Source: Sphingobacteriaceae bacterium (GTDB lineage Bacteria; Bacteroidota; Bacteroidia; Sphingobacteriales; Sphingobacteriaceae). From it: a DNA stretch of 46,699 bases. A model generated the notes under the pieces. That model was not told the origin of the DNA. It did not search any database and saw nothing but the letters and a program-made list of their open reading frames with translations. The position numbers and the translations under genes are program-made. Positions 1-8,213 of the stretch are shown piece by piece (position 1 is the stretch's first letter; the number at the start of each line of letters is the position of its first letter). The stretch is taken from positions 1 through 46,699 of the forward strand of contig CANHCS010000010.1 of NCBI GenBank assembly GCA_947459195.1, written 5' to 3'.

Positions 1-1335
1 AACCAGGTAAATTATACGGATAGCTGGTATAAGGATGCGCTTAAAAAACAGGGTGGCTGGTCGCTGGAACTCATCAACCCAAAAGCTTATTGTTCAGGTA
101 TTCAAAACTGGGCAGCCAGTCAACATATTGCTGGTGGAACACCTGCTCAAATCAACAGCGTTTATTTGCCAAATGTTCCGGTTGAACCCTTGAAAGTAAT
201 TTCAGCCGAAATGCTTGATCAAGTAACACTGAGCGTTCAATTCAATCGTTTTGTAGACAGCACCTCTGCTGCCAATCCGCTACATTACAGCCTTAACAAC
301 GGGGTAGGCCAGCCATTAACCGCAGTCGCCATTGGGCCTTTTTTTCAGGAAGTGAGAATGACTTTTGGAGTAGCGCCCGCCTTAGGTAAAAATTATACCT
401 TGAGTTGCGGATCGGTGAGTGATTGTAAAGGGGACTTGCTGACGGCTCCGAACAACAGTATTTCATTTTACCTGGCCGATCAAATAAAAAAGGGAGATTT
501 GTTGATCAGCGAAATCCTCTTTAATCCCAAAACTGGCGGAGTTGATTTTGTGGAGATCTATAATAATAGTGATCATGATCTGGACCTGAAAGATCTGCGT
601 ATTGCCAGCCTGAACGAAAAAGACAGTTTGATTGCGATTAAAAGTATCAGCCCGACACAATTGTTAATTCAATCGCAAGGGTACCTAGCCATCAGCACGA
701 ATTCCATCAACATCCAAACGGAATACCCGGCAGCGCATGCAGACAAACTCATAGAAGTTAATAGCTTGCCTGCATTTAACGATGACGCAGGTGTCGTGCT
801 GCTCATTCGGTCCGATTCAATCTTCATCGACCAATTCAACTATACAGAAAACATGCATTTCCCACTGATCAAAAATGCAGAGGGTGTATCCTTGGAACGC
901 AGCAGCTTCGCCATTGCTTCTAATGAACCTAGTAACTTTCGCTCGGCAGCTGCCAGCGTAGGGTTTGCAACACCCGGTTACCAAAACTCTCAATTCATTA
1001 CAGGCCAAGCACTTTCAGAAGATCTGAGTCTCGAATCTACCACCCTCTCACCCGATAATGATGGTTTTGAAGATGCCTTGACCATTCATTATCAATTTGC
1101 GCAAGCCGGATGGGTAGCCAATCTCCGAATTTATTCAGATCAGGGGGCGCCAGTAAGATATTTAGTAAAAAACATGACGCTGGGAACAAAGGGTGCCTTT
1201 ATTTGGGATGGCTTAAACGATCGATCAGAAAGGGTTCCAATTGGGGTTTATTTGATTCACCTGCAAGTTTTCGACCTCAGTGGGAAGGTAAAGACCTACA
1301 TCAGGCCATGTATCGTAGCTACTCAACTGAATTGA
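1..1335 (+). CDS. Lamin-tail-domain surface protein, 3' part (start lies before the window)
   Basis: The frame is open from base 1, so only the last 444 codons are seen. The first ~55 visible residues (GGWSLELINP, then NWAAS and GGTPAQINSV) look like the end of a lamin-tail domain. An Ig-like region follows at ~60-150. A second lamin-tail-like domain starts near residue 165 (LLISEILFNP, then DFVEIYNNS). The C-terminus (LSPDNDGFEDAL, FIWDGLNDRSERVPIGVYL) resembles the FlgD-type Ig domain common at the ends of secreted Bacteroidota proteins. It is likely an exported cell-surface protein; a specific role cannot be given. An in-frame TTG near 166 is not the true start, because the homologous-looking sequence continues upstream of it without a break. 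Confidence 0.75.
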   Translation, partial: NQVNYTDSWYKDALKKQGGWSLELINPKAYCSGIQNWAASQHIAGGTPAQINSVYLPNVPVEPLKVISAEMLDQVTLSVQFNRFVDSTSAANPLHYSLNNGVGQPLTAVAIGPFFQEVRMTFGVAPALGKNYTLSCGSVSDCKGDLLTAPNNSISFYLADQIKKGDLLISEILFNPKTGGVDFVEIYNNSDHDLDLKDLRIASLNEKDSLIAIKSISPTQLLIQSQGYLAISTNSINIQTEYPAAHADKLIEVNSLPAFNDDAGVVLLIRSDSIFIDQFNYTENMHFPLIKNAEGVSLERSSFAIASNEPSNFRSAAASVGFATPGYQNSQFITGQALSEDLSLESTTLSPDNDGFEDALTIHYQFAQAGWVANLRIYSDQGAPVRYLVKNMTLGTKGAFIWDGLNDRSERVPIGVYLIHLQVFDLSGKVKTYIRPCIVATQLN

Positions 1336-1364
1336 TAGCAGATGATGGTATTTTTTTACCTTTG
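1332..1364 (+). promoter_or_regulatory. Bacteroidota-type promoter for threonine dehydrogenase
   Basis: TACCTTTG at 1357-1364 matches the -7 consensus TAnnTTTG. A TTG at 1332-1334 lies 22 nt upstream, within the usual spacing for the -33 element, and overlaps the stop codon of the preceding gene. Transcription should begin near 1369-1371. This excludes the GTG at 1364 as the next gene's start codon, since it is part of the promoter, and favours the ATG at 1382. Confidence 0.7.
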
Positions 1365-1381
1365 TGCCAAAGTGTAAAAAC

Positions 1382-2317
1382 ATGGCAGAAACAATTCTGG
1401 TATTAGGTTCAAACGGACAGATCGGCACCGAGCTGGTAACCGCTTTGAGACAAAAATTTGGTGAAAATCAGGTGATCGCATGCGATATCAAAGAACCGCT
1501 TGAAACAGATGGCCCTTTTGAGCAGGCGGATGTGCTGGATGTATCGGGCTTGCGTAAGCTTTTTGAAAAATATCAGCCTACACAAGTTTATTTGTTGGCA
1601 GCACTTTTATCAGCCGTAGGCGAACAAAAACCTAAAAAAGCCTGGGAGCTGAACATGGATGGCCTTTTAAACGTATTGGATCTAGCATTGGAATTCAAGG
1701 TGAAAAATGTATTCTGGCCTAGTTCCATTGCAGTATTCGGGCCGAACTCACCTCGCGAAAATACACCTCAATATTGTGTAATGGATCCCAATACCGTTTA
1801 CGGCTTTAGTAAATTGGCCGGAGAACGTTGGTGCGAATATTACTTTCAGAAATACGGCCTGGATGTGCGCAGCATCCGCTATCCGGGATTGATTGGCTGG
1901 AAAGCTGCCCCCGGCGGAGGTACGACCGATTATGCCGTTCATATATTTCATGAAGCACTGGCCAAAAACAGCTACGAGTGTTTCTTGTCTGAAAATACTG
2001 CCTTGCCCATGATGTTTATGAATGATGCCATTCGTGCTACTTTAGAACTGATGGACGCACCGGCTGAAAAAATAAGCATCCGCTCCAGCTATAATTTGGG
2101 AGGAATCAGCTTTACACCCGAAATGTTGGCTGTCGAAATCCGGAAACATCTTCCAAATTTCAGCATCAGCTACAAGGAGAATGATCCCCGCCAGGCCATT
2201 GCCGATAGCTGGCCTAAATCTATAGACGATACTTATGCCCAAAAAGACTGGGGCTGGAAATTAAAGTTCGACTTAAAAGAAATGACCGCAGAGATGTTAA
2301 ATAATCTTAAGAAATAA
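1382..2317 (+). CDS. tdh: L-threonine 3-dehydrogenase, short-chain (epimerase-like) type
   Basis: The 311-residue protein oxidises L-threonine to 2-amino-3-ketobutyrate with NAD+, the first step of threonine breakdown to glycine and acetyl-CoA. It belongs to the extended short-chain dehydrogenase fold, not the zinc alcohol dehydrogenase type of E. coli Tdh. Visible are the Rossmann motif GSNGQIG (residues 9-15), the catalytic pair Tyr140/Lys144 in TVYGFSK, and the segment PGGGTTDYAVHIFHEAL, which is typical of this enzyme and separates it from UDP-sugar epimerases. The start at ATG 1382 is set by the promoter at 1357-1364. YebC follows after 10 nt, so the two are probably co-transcribed. Confidence 0.88.
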   Translation: MAETILVLGSNGQIGTELVTALRQKFGENQVIACDIKEPLETDGPFEQADVLDVSGLRKLFEKYQPTQVYLLAALLSAVGEQKPKKAWELNMDGLLNVLDLALEFKVKNVFWPSSIAVFGPNSPRENTPQYCVMDPNTVYGFSKLAGERWCEYYFQKYGLDVRSIRYPGLIGWKAAPGGGTTDYAVHIFHEALAKNSYECFLSENTALPMMFMNDAIRATLELMDAPAEKISIRSSYNLGGISFTPEMLAVEIRKHLPNFSISYKENDPRQAIADSWPKSIDDTYAQKDWGWKLKFDLKEMTAEMLNNLKK

Positions 2318-2327
2318 ACTCAATTGT

Positions 2328-3050
2328 ATGGGAAGAGCCTTCGAATTTAGAAAAGAAAGAAAATTTAAGCGCTGGGCCAAAATGGCCGTTCAGTTTACCC
2401 GTTTGGGAAAAGAAATTGTAATGGCCGTAAAAGCCGGCGGACCCAATCCGGATGCCAATTCACGTTTGCGTACCGCTATTCAGAATGCCAAGGCCGTAAA
2501 CATGCCTAAAGACCGGGTGGAAGCAGCCATTAAAAGAGCCAGCAATAAGGACGAAAGCAATTATGAAGAATTAGTTTATGAGGGCTATGGCCCACATGGA
2601 GTGGCAGTTCTGGTAGAAACTGCCACCGATAATACCAACAGAACGGTTGCCAACGTACGGAGTTACTTCAACAAATGTGATGGTACTTTAGGTAAAACTG
2701 GTTCCTTGGATTTCATCTTTAATCGCAAGTCGGTTTTCCGTTTTGATCCGGGAGATATGGATTTAGAGGAACTTGAATTCGAACTGATCGATGCGGGATT
2801 GGAAGATTTATATGTGGAGGAAGGTGAAGAAGGCAAAGATGTAGCTGTGATACATACTGCATTTGAAGACTTCGGTAAGATGCAGAAAATGTTGGAAGAA
2901 AAAGGCATCGAGGTTTTAAGTGCCAAATTGGAGCGAGTTGCCCTATCAACTACTGAGGTTTCGGAAGGACAGGCTGCTGATGTTTTAAAATTAATTGATA
3001 AACTGGAAGAGGACGACGATGTCCAAGCGGTTTATCATAACATGGGATAA
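2328..3050 (+). CDS. yebC: YebC/PmpR (TACO1) family protein
   Basis: 240 residues, the full family length. The N-terminus MGRAFEFRKERKFKRWAKMA and the stretch AGGPNPDANSRLRTAIQNAK are hallmarks of the family, as is ATDNTNRTVANVRS in the middle. Members have been described as DNA-binding regulators (PmpR) and, more recently, as ribosome-associated factors that help translation through difficult sequences, as mitochondrial TACO1 does. Which applies here cannot be told from sequence. The C-terminal third is acidic (runs of Glu/Asp near DKLEEDDDVQ). It lies 10 nt after tdh and is followed by a bidirectional terminator shared with convergent ispH. Confidence 0.9.
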   Translation: MGRAFEFRKERKFKRWAKMAVQFTRLGKEIVMAVKAGGPNPDANSRLRTAIQNAKAVNMPKDRVEAAIKRASNKDESNYEELVYEGYGPHGVAVLVETATDNTNRTVANVRSYFNKCDGTLGKTGSLDFIFNRKSVFRFDPGDMDLEELEFELIDAGLEDLYVEEGEEGKDVAVIHTAFEDFGKMQKMLEEKGIEVLSAKLERVALSTTEVSEGQAADVLKLIDKLEEDDDVQAVYHNMG

Positions 3051-3052
3051 CA

Positions 3053-3080
3053 AAAAAGCCTTCAGTTCAGGAGGCTTTTT
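3053..3080. terminator. Bidirectional intrinsic terminator between yebC and ispH
   Basis: Inverted repeat with GCC at 3058-3060 pairing with GGC at 3073-3075, extended by T-A, T-G and C-G pairs to a loop at 3064-3069. A-tracts and T-tracts on both flanks serve both strands. The genes converge here. Confidence 0.8.
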
Positions 3081-3081
3081 A

Positions 3082-3930
3082 TTAATAAGATTCGAGTACC
3101 TGTTTTACTTCTTCCATCAGCCACATGGGCGTTGAGGTAGCACCACAAATGCCTACACTTTCACCAACATTGAACATGGTCTTACTCAGCTCATCGCTGC
3201 TCGATACAAAATAAGTATTGGGATTGTGTTTGCGACAAACCTCATACAACACTTTGCCATTAGAAGATTTCTTTCCGGAAACAAAAACGATTTTGTCGAA
3301 ATTTTTAACGAATTCTGGTAGTTCTTTATCGCGATTTGATACTTGTCGACAAATGGTATCATGCGCTTTCACTTCGTAGCCCCGGTTGATGAGCTCTTCC
3401 TTGATTTGATAAAATTTATCGGTACTCTTGGTAGTTTGACTGTACAGGGTGAAATTTTGAGGTAATTCCACCTCGTCTAATTCGGCAATATCCTGAAAAA
3501 CCAAGGCATTATTATTGGTTTGACCTTGTAAACCGATCACTTCCGCATGTCCGTGTTTCCCAAAAATCAAGATCTTTTCCTGCTCATCGTAAGAGTTTTT
3601 AATGCGATTCTGCAATTTCAAAACCACTGGGCAAGAAGCATCAATCAGGGTGATGTTATTTTCTAAAGCGATGCGATAAGTTTCGGGTGCTTCTCCATGA
3701 GCCCTTATCAACACCTTTTCGTTTTTTAATGATTTTAAATCATCGTGTTCGATGATTTTTAATCCTTTGACTTTTAATCGCTCTACTTCTTCATCGTTGT
3801 GCACAATATCGCCAAGGCAGTATAAGTAACCCTGCTCCGCCAAAATCTCTTCGGCCATATCTATTGCATAAACCACCCCGAAACAAAATCCGGAATCGCC
3901 GTCTATACTTACTTTTAGTTGATAAGTCAT
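3082..3930 (-). CDS. ispH: 4-hydroxy-3-methylbut-2-enyl diphosphate reductase
   Basis: This iron-sulfur enzyme makes IPP and DMAPP in the last step of the MEP pathway, the precursors of carotenoids and quinones. 282 residues, a normal length. The three cluster-binding cysteines are Cys16 (GFCFGV), Cys100 (DASCPVV) and Cys194 (DTICRQVS). The substrate-binding histidines match at His44, His78 (RAHGE) and His128, with Glu130 of the HGHAEV motif. It is the last gene of a minus-strand run of carotenoid genes, 28 nt after the CruF-like gene. It also has its own TAnnTTTG box 6 nt before the ATG. Confidence 0.95.
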   Translation of the reverse strand: MTYQLKVSIDGDSGFCFGVVYAIDMAEEILAEQGYLYCLGDIVHNDEEVERLKVKGLKIIEHDDLKSLKNEKVLIRAHGEAPETYRIALENNITLIDASCPVVLKLQNRIKNSYDEQEKILIFGKHGHAEVIGLQGQTNNNALVFQDIAELDEVELPQNFTLYSQTTKSTDKFYQIKEELINRGYEVKAHDTICRQVSNRDKELPEFVKNFDKIVFVSGKKSSNGKVLYEVCRKHNPNTYFVSSSDELSKTMFNVGESVGICGATSTPMWLMEEVKQVLESY

Positions 3931-3936
3931 CTATCT

Positions 3937-3944
3937 CAAAAATA
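3937..3944 (-). promoter_or_regulatory. TAnnTTTG promoter box for ispH, near-leaderless
   Basis: On the minus strand TATTTTTG reads from 3944 to 3937. Only 6 nt separate it from the ATG at 3930, so the transcript should start at or next to the start codon. No convincing -33 TTG was found, so the box alone is the evidence. Confidence 0.45.
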
Positions 3945-3958
3945 CAAAAATGTATTTG

Positions 3959-4618
3959 TTAGCGCATTATATTGAGTCCTATAAAAAACAAGAATTGTGC
4001 AACCAGCAAAACACTTGCCGCCAAATTTACTTTATTAAAAGTTAGTCGGTTGAATAGCCAACATCCTGCAAAAGAAAACAAAAACCAGGCGATGTAATTT
4101 TGTAAGGGGATGGTTGCACTGGCCCAATCCCAATAATTAAAATGAATGGCTACAGGCTCAATTAAGAAATCGAGCAATACCAATATACTTGCCCCCAATA
4201 CCGATTTAAGCAAGGTGCTTTTCAGTCCTAAAGCTTCTACACTTACGCCCACACTGTAAATGAGCAGCACCCAATTTACTCCGATCAACAAGGGAATTTC
4301 GGCAAGCTTGAAGCCTAAAGTAGGGCCGTATCGGTACTCGCCAAAAATTAAACCAGTATGTACCCCCAGAAATTCAATCAAATATCCAGCGATGTAGATA
4401 GTGACTACAAATAACAGAAAGTTGCGGCTCTTTTCTGGCTGACTGATCAACATCAATGCCAGCATCAGCAGCAAATGCATGGGTACCAGTTTGATAAACG
4501 AGGCTGTTCGTTCTGCATCAATAAAGCCATAGAGGCCCACCACATGAAAAAGCAAAACCAATCCACTGATGATCAATGAGCTTCGGTTTTGGAGCTGGGG
4601 ATATTTCTTCCTTTCCAT
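3959..4618 (-). CDS. cruF: CruF-like carotenoid biosynthesis membrane protein (1',2'-hydratase family)
   Basis: 219 residues, with about six or seven hydrophobic segments spread over the whole chain. The pattern YLIEFLGVHTGLIFGEYRYG, then VNWVLLIYS and DFLIEPVAIHFNYWDW, is characteristic of the carotenoid-synthesis family that contains CruF and bisanhydrobacterioruberin hydratase. CruF adds water across the 1',2' double bond of a psi end group and so creates the tertiary hydroxyl that is later glycosylated. Its start overlaps the end of the glycosyltransferase gene by 46 nt, an unusually long overlap. No in-frame Met lies nearer, so translational coupling is likely. Family call firm; exact substrate inferred. 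Confidence 0.78.
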   Translation of the reverse strand: MERKKYPQLQNRSSLIISGLVLLFHVVGLYGFIDAERTASFIKLVPMHLLLMLALMLISQPEKSRNFLLFVVTIYIAGYLIEFLGVHTGLIFGEYRYGPTLGFKLAEIPLLIGVNWVLLIYSVGVSVEALGLKSTLLKSVLGASILVLLDFLIEPVAIHFNYWDWASATIPLQNYIAWFLFSFAGCWLFNRLTFNKVNLAASVLLVAQFLFFIGLNIMR

Positions 4619-5682
4619 GTATTGGTGCTAGTTAAATATTTTTGCATTGATAAGACGGCGACATACAACAAAATCAGCATTTGGAGCGGGTGAAATAGCA
4701 AGTTCCAAAAAACAGATTGTCCGGATAACAAGGCAATCATCACCCTACTGAGAGCGATGAGTGCCAGGGCCAGCAGGGTCAGGTTCAGTCCTAAAAACCA
4801 AGCCATCGCCAAGGGGCCAATCAAAACCAAAAACAGGTATAAAAATAAGCCAAGAATACTGTAAGCAAAGCCTGCCAGGAAATTTTTACTGAACCCTGAT
4901 ATGGCTTCGCCAAAACTGTGATACATCCTACAATAAATGAGCCCATTAGCCAATAGGGTTTCCGCACGTCCACGAGCAGTTTTGAGCTGTTTCATGATCT
5001 CAATATCTTCTACCACCCTGCCCTTTACTTGTTCGTGCCATTGATTTTTGGCATAATGTGCCGCATCGAACATCATGAACTGCCCACTTGCAGCCGAAAA
5101 AGAAGGATTGGAAGACAATCGGACCAAACGAAGCGGTAAAAGATTGAGGAGTAAAAAGTGCATCAGGGGTACCACCAGTTTTTCTCCAAAACCAGGCATT
5201 TGTTGATTGGTAAACAAACTCAATAAGTCGAGTTTTTGGGTTTTCATCCGATGCACTGCCGCTTGCAATAGACCTGGTTGAACCTTTTCATCTGCATCTA
5301 AAAAAATCAGATACTTTCCTTTGGCGAGCTGTGCTAACTGATGGCAGGCATAATTTTTTCCAAGCCATCCAGCAGCCAGTGGCTTGCCCTTTTCTACCCT
5401 GAAACGCGAATCCTGTTTGCCAAACTCATGACAAATTTGATACGTATCGTCTTCCGAATCATCGTCTAACACGATCACTTCTATTTGCTCATAATCTTGC
5501 TTTTGCAAAGATTCGAGCAGCTGGATGATGTTTTTTGCTTCATTACGTGCGGGTATCAAAACAGAAACCAGATCCTGATAAACCTTAGGACTCAGCGGCA
5601 AAAATGGTCGGGAAAGATAGTTGAATAAGGTGACGGAAAACCGCAAAATCAGGAAGAAAAAAACAAAATAAATAACCGCCAT
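4573..5682 (-). CDS. Family 2 glycosyltransferase, CruC-like (probable carotenoid glycosyltransferase)
   Basis: 369 residues if begun at ATG 5682; a GTG at 5691 would add three. The upstream acyltransferase stop (TAG at 5686-5684) and this ATG are separated by a single base, a sign of coupled translation. An N-terminal membrane segment is followed by a GT2 domain: SVLIPARNEAKNI, VIVLDDDSEDDT, GWLGKNYACHQL and the DxD-like LIFLDADE. The acidic EDIEIMKQLK segment sits where the catalytic base is expected. C-terminal hydrophobic segments follow. The GWLGKNYA-type loop is shared with CruC/CrtQ carotenoid glycosyltransferases and with hopanoid HpnB. The CrtD and CruF neighbours favour a carotenoid acceptor. 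Confidence 0.75.
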   Translation of the reverse strand: MAVIYFVFFFLILRFSVTLFNYLSRPFLPLSPKVYQDLVSVLIPARNEAKNIIQLLESLQKQDYEQIEVIVLDDDSEDDTYQICHEFGKQDSRFRVEKGKPLAAGWLGKNYACHQLAQLAKGKYLIFLDADEKVQPGLLQAAVHRMKTQKLDLLSLFTNQQMPGFGEKLVVPLMHFLLLNLLPLRLVRLSSNPSFSAASGQFMMFDAAHYAKNQWHEQVKGRVVEDIEIMKQLKTARGRAETLLANGLIYCRMYHSFGEAISGFSKNFLAGFAYSILGLFLYLFLVLIGPLAMAWFLGLNLTLLALALIALSRVMIALLSGQSVFWNLLFHPLQMLILLYVAVLSMQKYLTSTNTWKGRNIPSSKTEAH

Positions 5683-5683
5683 A

Positions 5684-6307
5684 CTAAACACTTAACTGAT
5701 TTTGTTGCTTTTTTGATGCATCATAATGCTTGTTATACTCACTCTTGATCAGTTGTAAACTGGTAAACTCCGCTCCTTCCCAAGTTTGGAGGAAACACTT
5801 TACGGTAGGTTTGCGGTGTTCGAAATAATCGGTTAAAATAGCTGCAAACAGGTACTGAAAATTCTTCTGAGAAGAGTTGATGATGTTCATCAATCCTTTT
5901 TCAAAAATGATATCATCCGCATGCGATGAGTACAATTTACCTTGTGGAAAGATGACCACTAAATTTCTCGGGTCATTGAGTAATGAACCTGCATAATTTA
6001 AAGTTTCAAGTATGCTTCTCGATTTTTTCTTCACCGAAAAAGCTCCTAAATATTTCAAAAACCAAACCTCACGATAATTTTCTTCGGTCACCATGATGTG
6101 GAATCTCTTTCTGAACAAAAGTCGATTTAGCTGAAAAAGTAGAAAGCCATCCCACCAGGAAAAATGATTGGCCAACAACAAAATCGCCCGGTTTGGATCT
6201 ACCTCTACACGGTCAAAATCAAATCTTTTAAAATCTGAGCGAATGAGTCGGTTGATATACCAGGAGAAAAAAAAATGGATGATGGGATGTTGCTTTGGCG
6301 GATGCAT
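5684..6307 (-). CDS. PlsC-like acyltransferase, CruD-like role proposed
   Basis: 207 residues. Motif I of the glycerophosphate acyltransferase family is present as NHFSWWD (H and D catalytic). Motif III reads FPQGK instead of the usual FPEGT, losing the glutamate. A hydrophobic stretch near the N-terminus (IIHFFFSWYI) suggests membrane association. In green sulfur bacteria a PlsC-type enzyme (CruD) acylates the sugar of carotenoid glucosides made by CruC. The position between a CrtD-like desaturase and a CruC-like glycosyltransferase suggests the same job here. A general lysophosphatidate acyltransferase role cannot be excluded. Confidence 0.7.
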   Translation of the reverse strand: MHPPKQHPIIHFFFSWYINRLIRSDFKRFDFDRVEVDPNRAILLLANHFSWWDGFLLFQLNRLLFRKRFHIMVTEENYREVWFLKYLGAFSVKKKSRSILETLNYAGSLLNDPRNLVVIFPQGKLYSSHADDIIFEKGLMNIINSSQKNFQYLFAAILTDYFEHRKPTVKCFLQTWEGAEFTSLQLIKSEYNKHYDASKKQQNQLSV

Positions 6308-6343
6308 GTGTTAAAGATAGTTATTTCTGCAAGCAATTAGCAA

Positions 6344-7804
6344 TCAAGTAGATAGCTCATCCACAATTCTGGCAGAAAGTAAAGCCAGGGGGATGCCACC
6401 GCCAGGATGGACGCTGCCACCCACAAAGTACAGGTTCTTGATTTTAGACGAGAAATTGGCGTGCCTCAGGAATGCGGCAAATTGATTGTTCGAACTGCTT
6501 CCATACAATGACCCCTGATAAGAGGAGGTCTTGCGCTCAATACTTCTGGGATCCAACACTTCTTCACAAACAATCAAATCAGCTATCTGCTTACCCAAAT
6601 TTCTTGATAATTTTTCAAGGATGTTTTTTCTTGCTTCCGCGATGAGGAGGTCCCAATCTTGTCCTTCGTTGGCTGGCACATTGATCATCACAAACCAGTT
6701 TTCTCCACCTTGGGGCGCATCTTCCGACTGGCATTTTGAACTGATGTGCACATAAACCGTTGGATCGACATCTATTTTTTTATCAGCCCAAATGGCGTCG
6801 AACTCTCGTTGATAGTCTTCACTGAAGAAAATATTGTGGACATCCAATTCCGCAAAAACTGCGTTGATCCCCCAATAAAAAATGAGAGCCGAACTGCTTC
6901 GTTCCTGATGGAGAATACGCTGAGGAGCTTGTTGATTTTTTAATAATTGGCGATAAGTAAACCAAACATCCATGTTAGAAATCACGAAATCGGCTAGTTC
7001 GGTTCCGTTTTTAAGTTTGATTCCTTTGATGTGATTTTTCTCCACCAAAATTTCTTCAACAGGCGAATTATAATGAAACACTACGCCCAATTCTTGAGCC
7101 AGTTTTACCAAACTCTGGGTAATGGCATACATGCCTCCCTCCGGAAAATACGCTCCAAAAGACTGCTCTAAATGAGGGATCACATTGAGCGTTGCCGGAG
7201 CTTTGTAAGGATTTGACCCGTTATAGGTAGCGTATCTGTTAAAAAACCGGATCGTTTTATCGTCTTTAAAAAAATCAGAATTGGCCTCATGCATACTCCT
7301 GAAAGCATCAATCTTAGGGAAACGAAGAATTGATTTCAGCGTTTGCCAGTTCAAATAAGAAGAGATGCGGTGCAAGCTACTTTCCAGAAAAATGCGATGC
7401 GTAATGTCGTAAATTCTGGAACTGTATTTCAGAAAACCCCGAACCGAATCGGCGGTATCTTTGGTTTTTGCAGCAATTTCGTGGGCCAGTTTTTCCGGGT
7501 CCGACCAAGCTTTGATCCGGGTGCCGTCCTCATAAAAGTAATTGCAAACCGTATCCAACTTTGTGTAATTGAAATAATCTCTCGGATTTTTACCGGCCAA
7601 CTCAAATAATTCATCCACATACTGAGGCATGGTAAACAAACTCGGTCCGGCATCGAACCTGAAATTGTGCATACTGAAGGAGGATAATTTACCACCAGGA
7701 TAGGAATTAGCCTCATAAACTTGCACAGCATGTCCTTTTACAGCCATTCGAATGGCCGATGCAATACCTGCAATACCTGCCCCAATAACGATTACTTTGG
7801 CCAA
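6344..7804 (-). CDS. crtD: CrtI-family carotenoid desaturase, probably CrtD (1-hydroxycarotenoid 3,4-desaturase)
   Basis: 486 residues. The N-terminal FAD-binding motif is IGAGIAGIASAIRMAVKG, followed by the PGGKLSSF segment and RFDAGPSLFTMP. The C-terminal family signature is YFVGGSVHPGGGIPLALLSA. This fold covers phytoene desaturase (CrtI) and CrtD. The pairing with CruF, which makes 1'-hydroxy carotenoids, favours CrtD, which needs such a substrate for 3',4'-desaturation. No phytoene synthase is adjacent, as would be usual for crtI. The ferredoxin gene ends 6 nt upstream. Acts at the cytoplasmic membrane. Confidence 0.8.
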   Translation of the reverse strand: MAKVIVIGAGIAGIASAIRMAVKGHAVQVYEANSYPGGKLSSFSMHNFRFDAGPSLFTMPQYVDELFELAGKNPRDYFNYTKLDTVCNYFYEDGTRIKAWSDPEKLAHEIAAKTKDTADSVRGFLKYSSRIYDITHRIFLESSLHRISSYLNWQTLKSILRFPKIDAFRSMHEANSDFFKDDKTIRFFNRYATYNGSNPYKAPATLNVIPHLEQSFGAYFPEGGMYAITQSLVKLAQELGVVFHYNSPVEEILVEKNHIKGIKLKNGTELADFVISNMDVWFTYRQLLKNQQAPQRILHQERSSSALIFYWGINAVFAELDVHNIFFSEDYQREFDAIWADKKIDVDPTVYVHISSKCQSEDAPQGGENWFVMINVPANEGQDWDLLIAEARKNILEKLSRNLGKQIADLIVCEEVLDPRSIERKTSSYQGSLYGSSSNNQFAAFLRHANFSSKIKNLYFVGGSVHPGGGIPLALLSARIVDELST

Positions 7805-7810
7805 AACTGA

Positions 7811-8131
7811 TTATTTTAAATTATTAGAATCAATAACCAATCGTTCTACGATTCGATTATTTTCCAAATGCTCACTCACGATTTCTTCCACATCACTTAG
7901 CTGAACTTTACCATAACAAGTCCCCTCTGGATAAATGATCACATTAGGGCCTTGCTCGCAAATATCAAAACAGCCTGCTTTTTGCGCCCTCATCTCTGTA
8001 TTGAGTCCCCGATCTTTGATGGCTTTCTTGAAAGCAGCCGTTAAAGCCAGCCCTCTTTCTTCGCCACAGCATACCCTCGAACCCTCCGGACGTTGATTGG
8101 TGCAAATAAAAATGTGTTTCTGATAAAGCAT
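7811..8131 (-). CDS. Thioredoxin-like (2Fe-2S) ferredoxin
   Basis: 106 residues. Cysteines at 10, 21/22, 54 and 58 (ICTNQRPEG...CCGEERG...GCFDIC) form the pattern of thioredoxin-fold 2Fe-2S ferredoxins, and the chain continues with GPNVIIYPEG, typical of the family. It would carry single electrons in the cytoplasm. It is first in the minus-strand carotenoid gene run, 6 nt before the crtD-like gene, which suggests a redox partner for a step of that pathway. The partner is not shown by sequence. Its promoter must lie in the 82-bp divergent gap at 8132-8213; no clear TAnnTTTG is visible there on this strand. Confidence 0.85.
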   Translation of the reverse strand: MLYQKHIFICTNQRPEGSRVCCGEERGLALTAAFKKAIKDRGLNTEMRAQKAGCFDICEQGPNVIIYPEGTCYGKVQLSDVEEIVSEHLENNRIVERLVIDSNNLK

Positions 8132-8213
8132 GTATGATGATTTTGTCTTTGGGGTGTTAAATTATCCAGAATGAATGAATAATTGATTAAAAATAGCAAT
8201 TTTTGAATGCACC

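Noticed and set aside
1364-1381. GTG start giving six extra residues on threonine dehydrogenase
   Set aside because: The GTG is part of the TACCTTTG promoter box, so it would lie upstream of the transcript. ATG 1382 fits the family.
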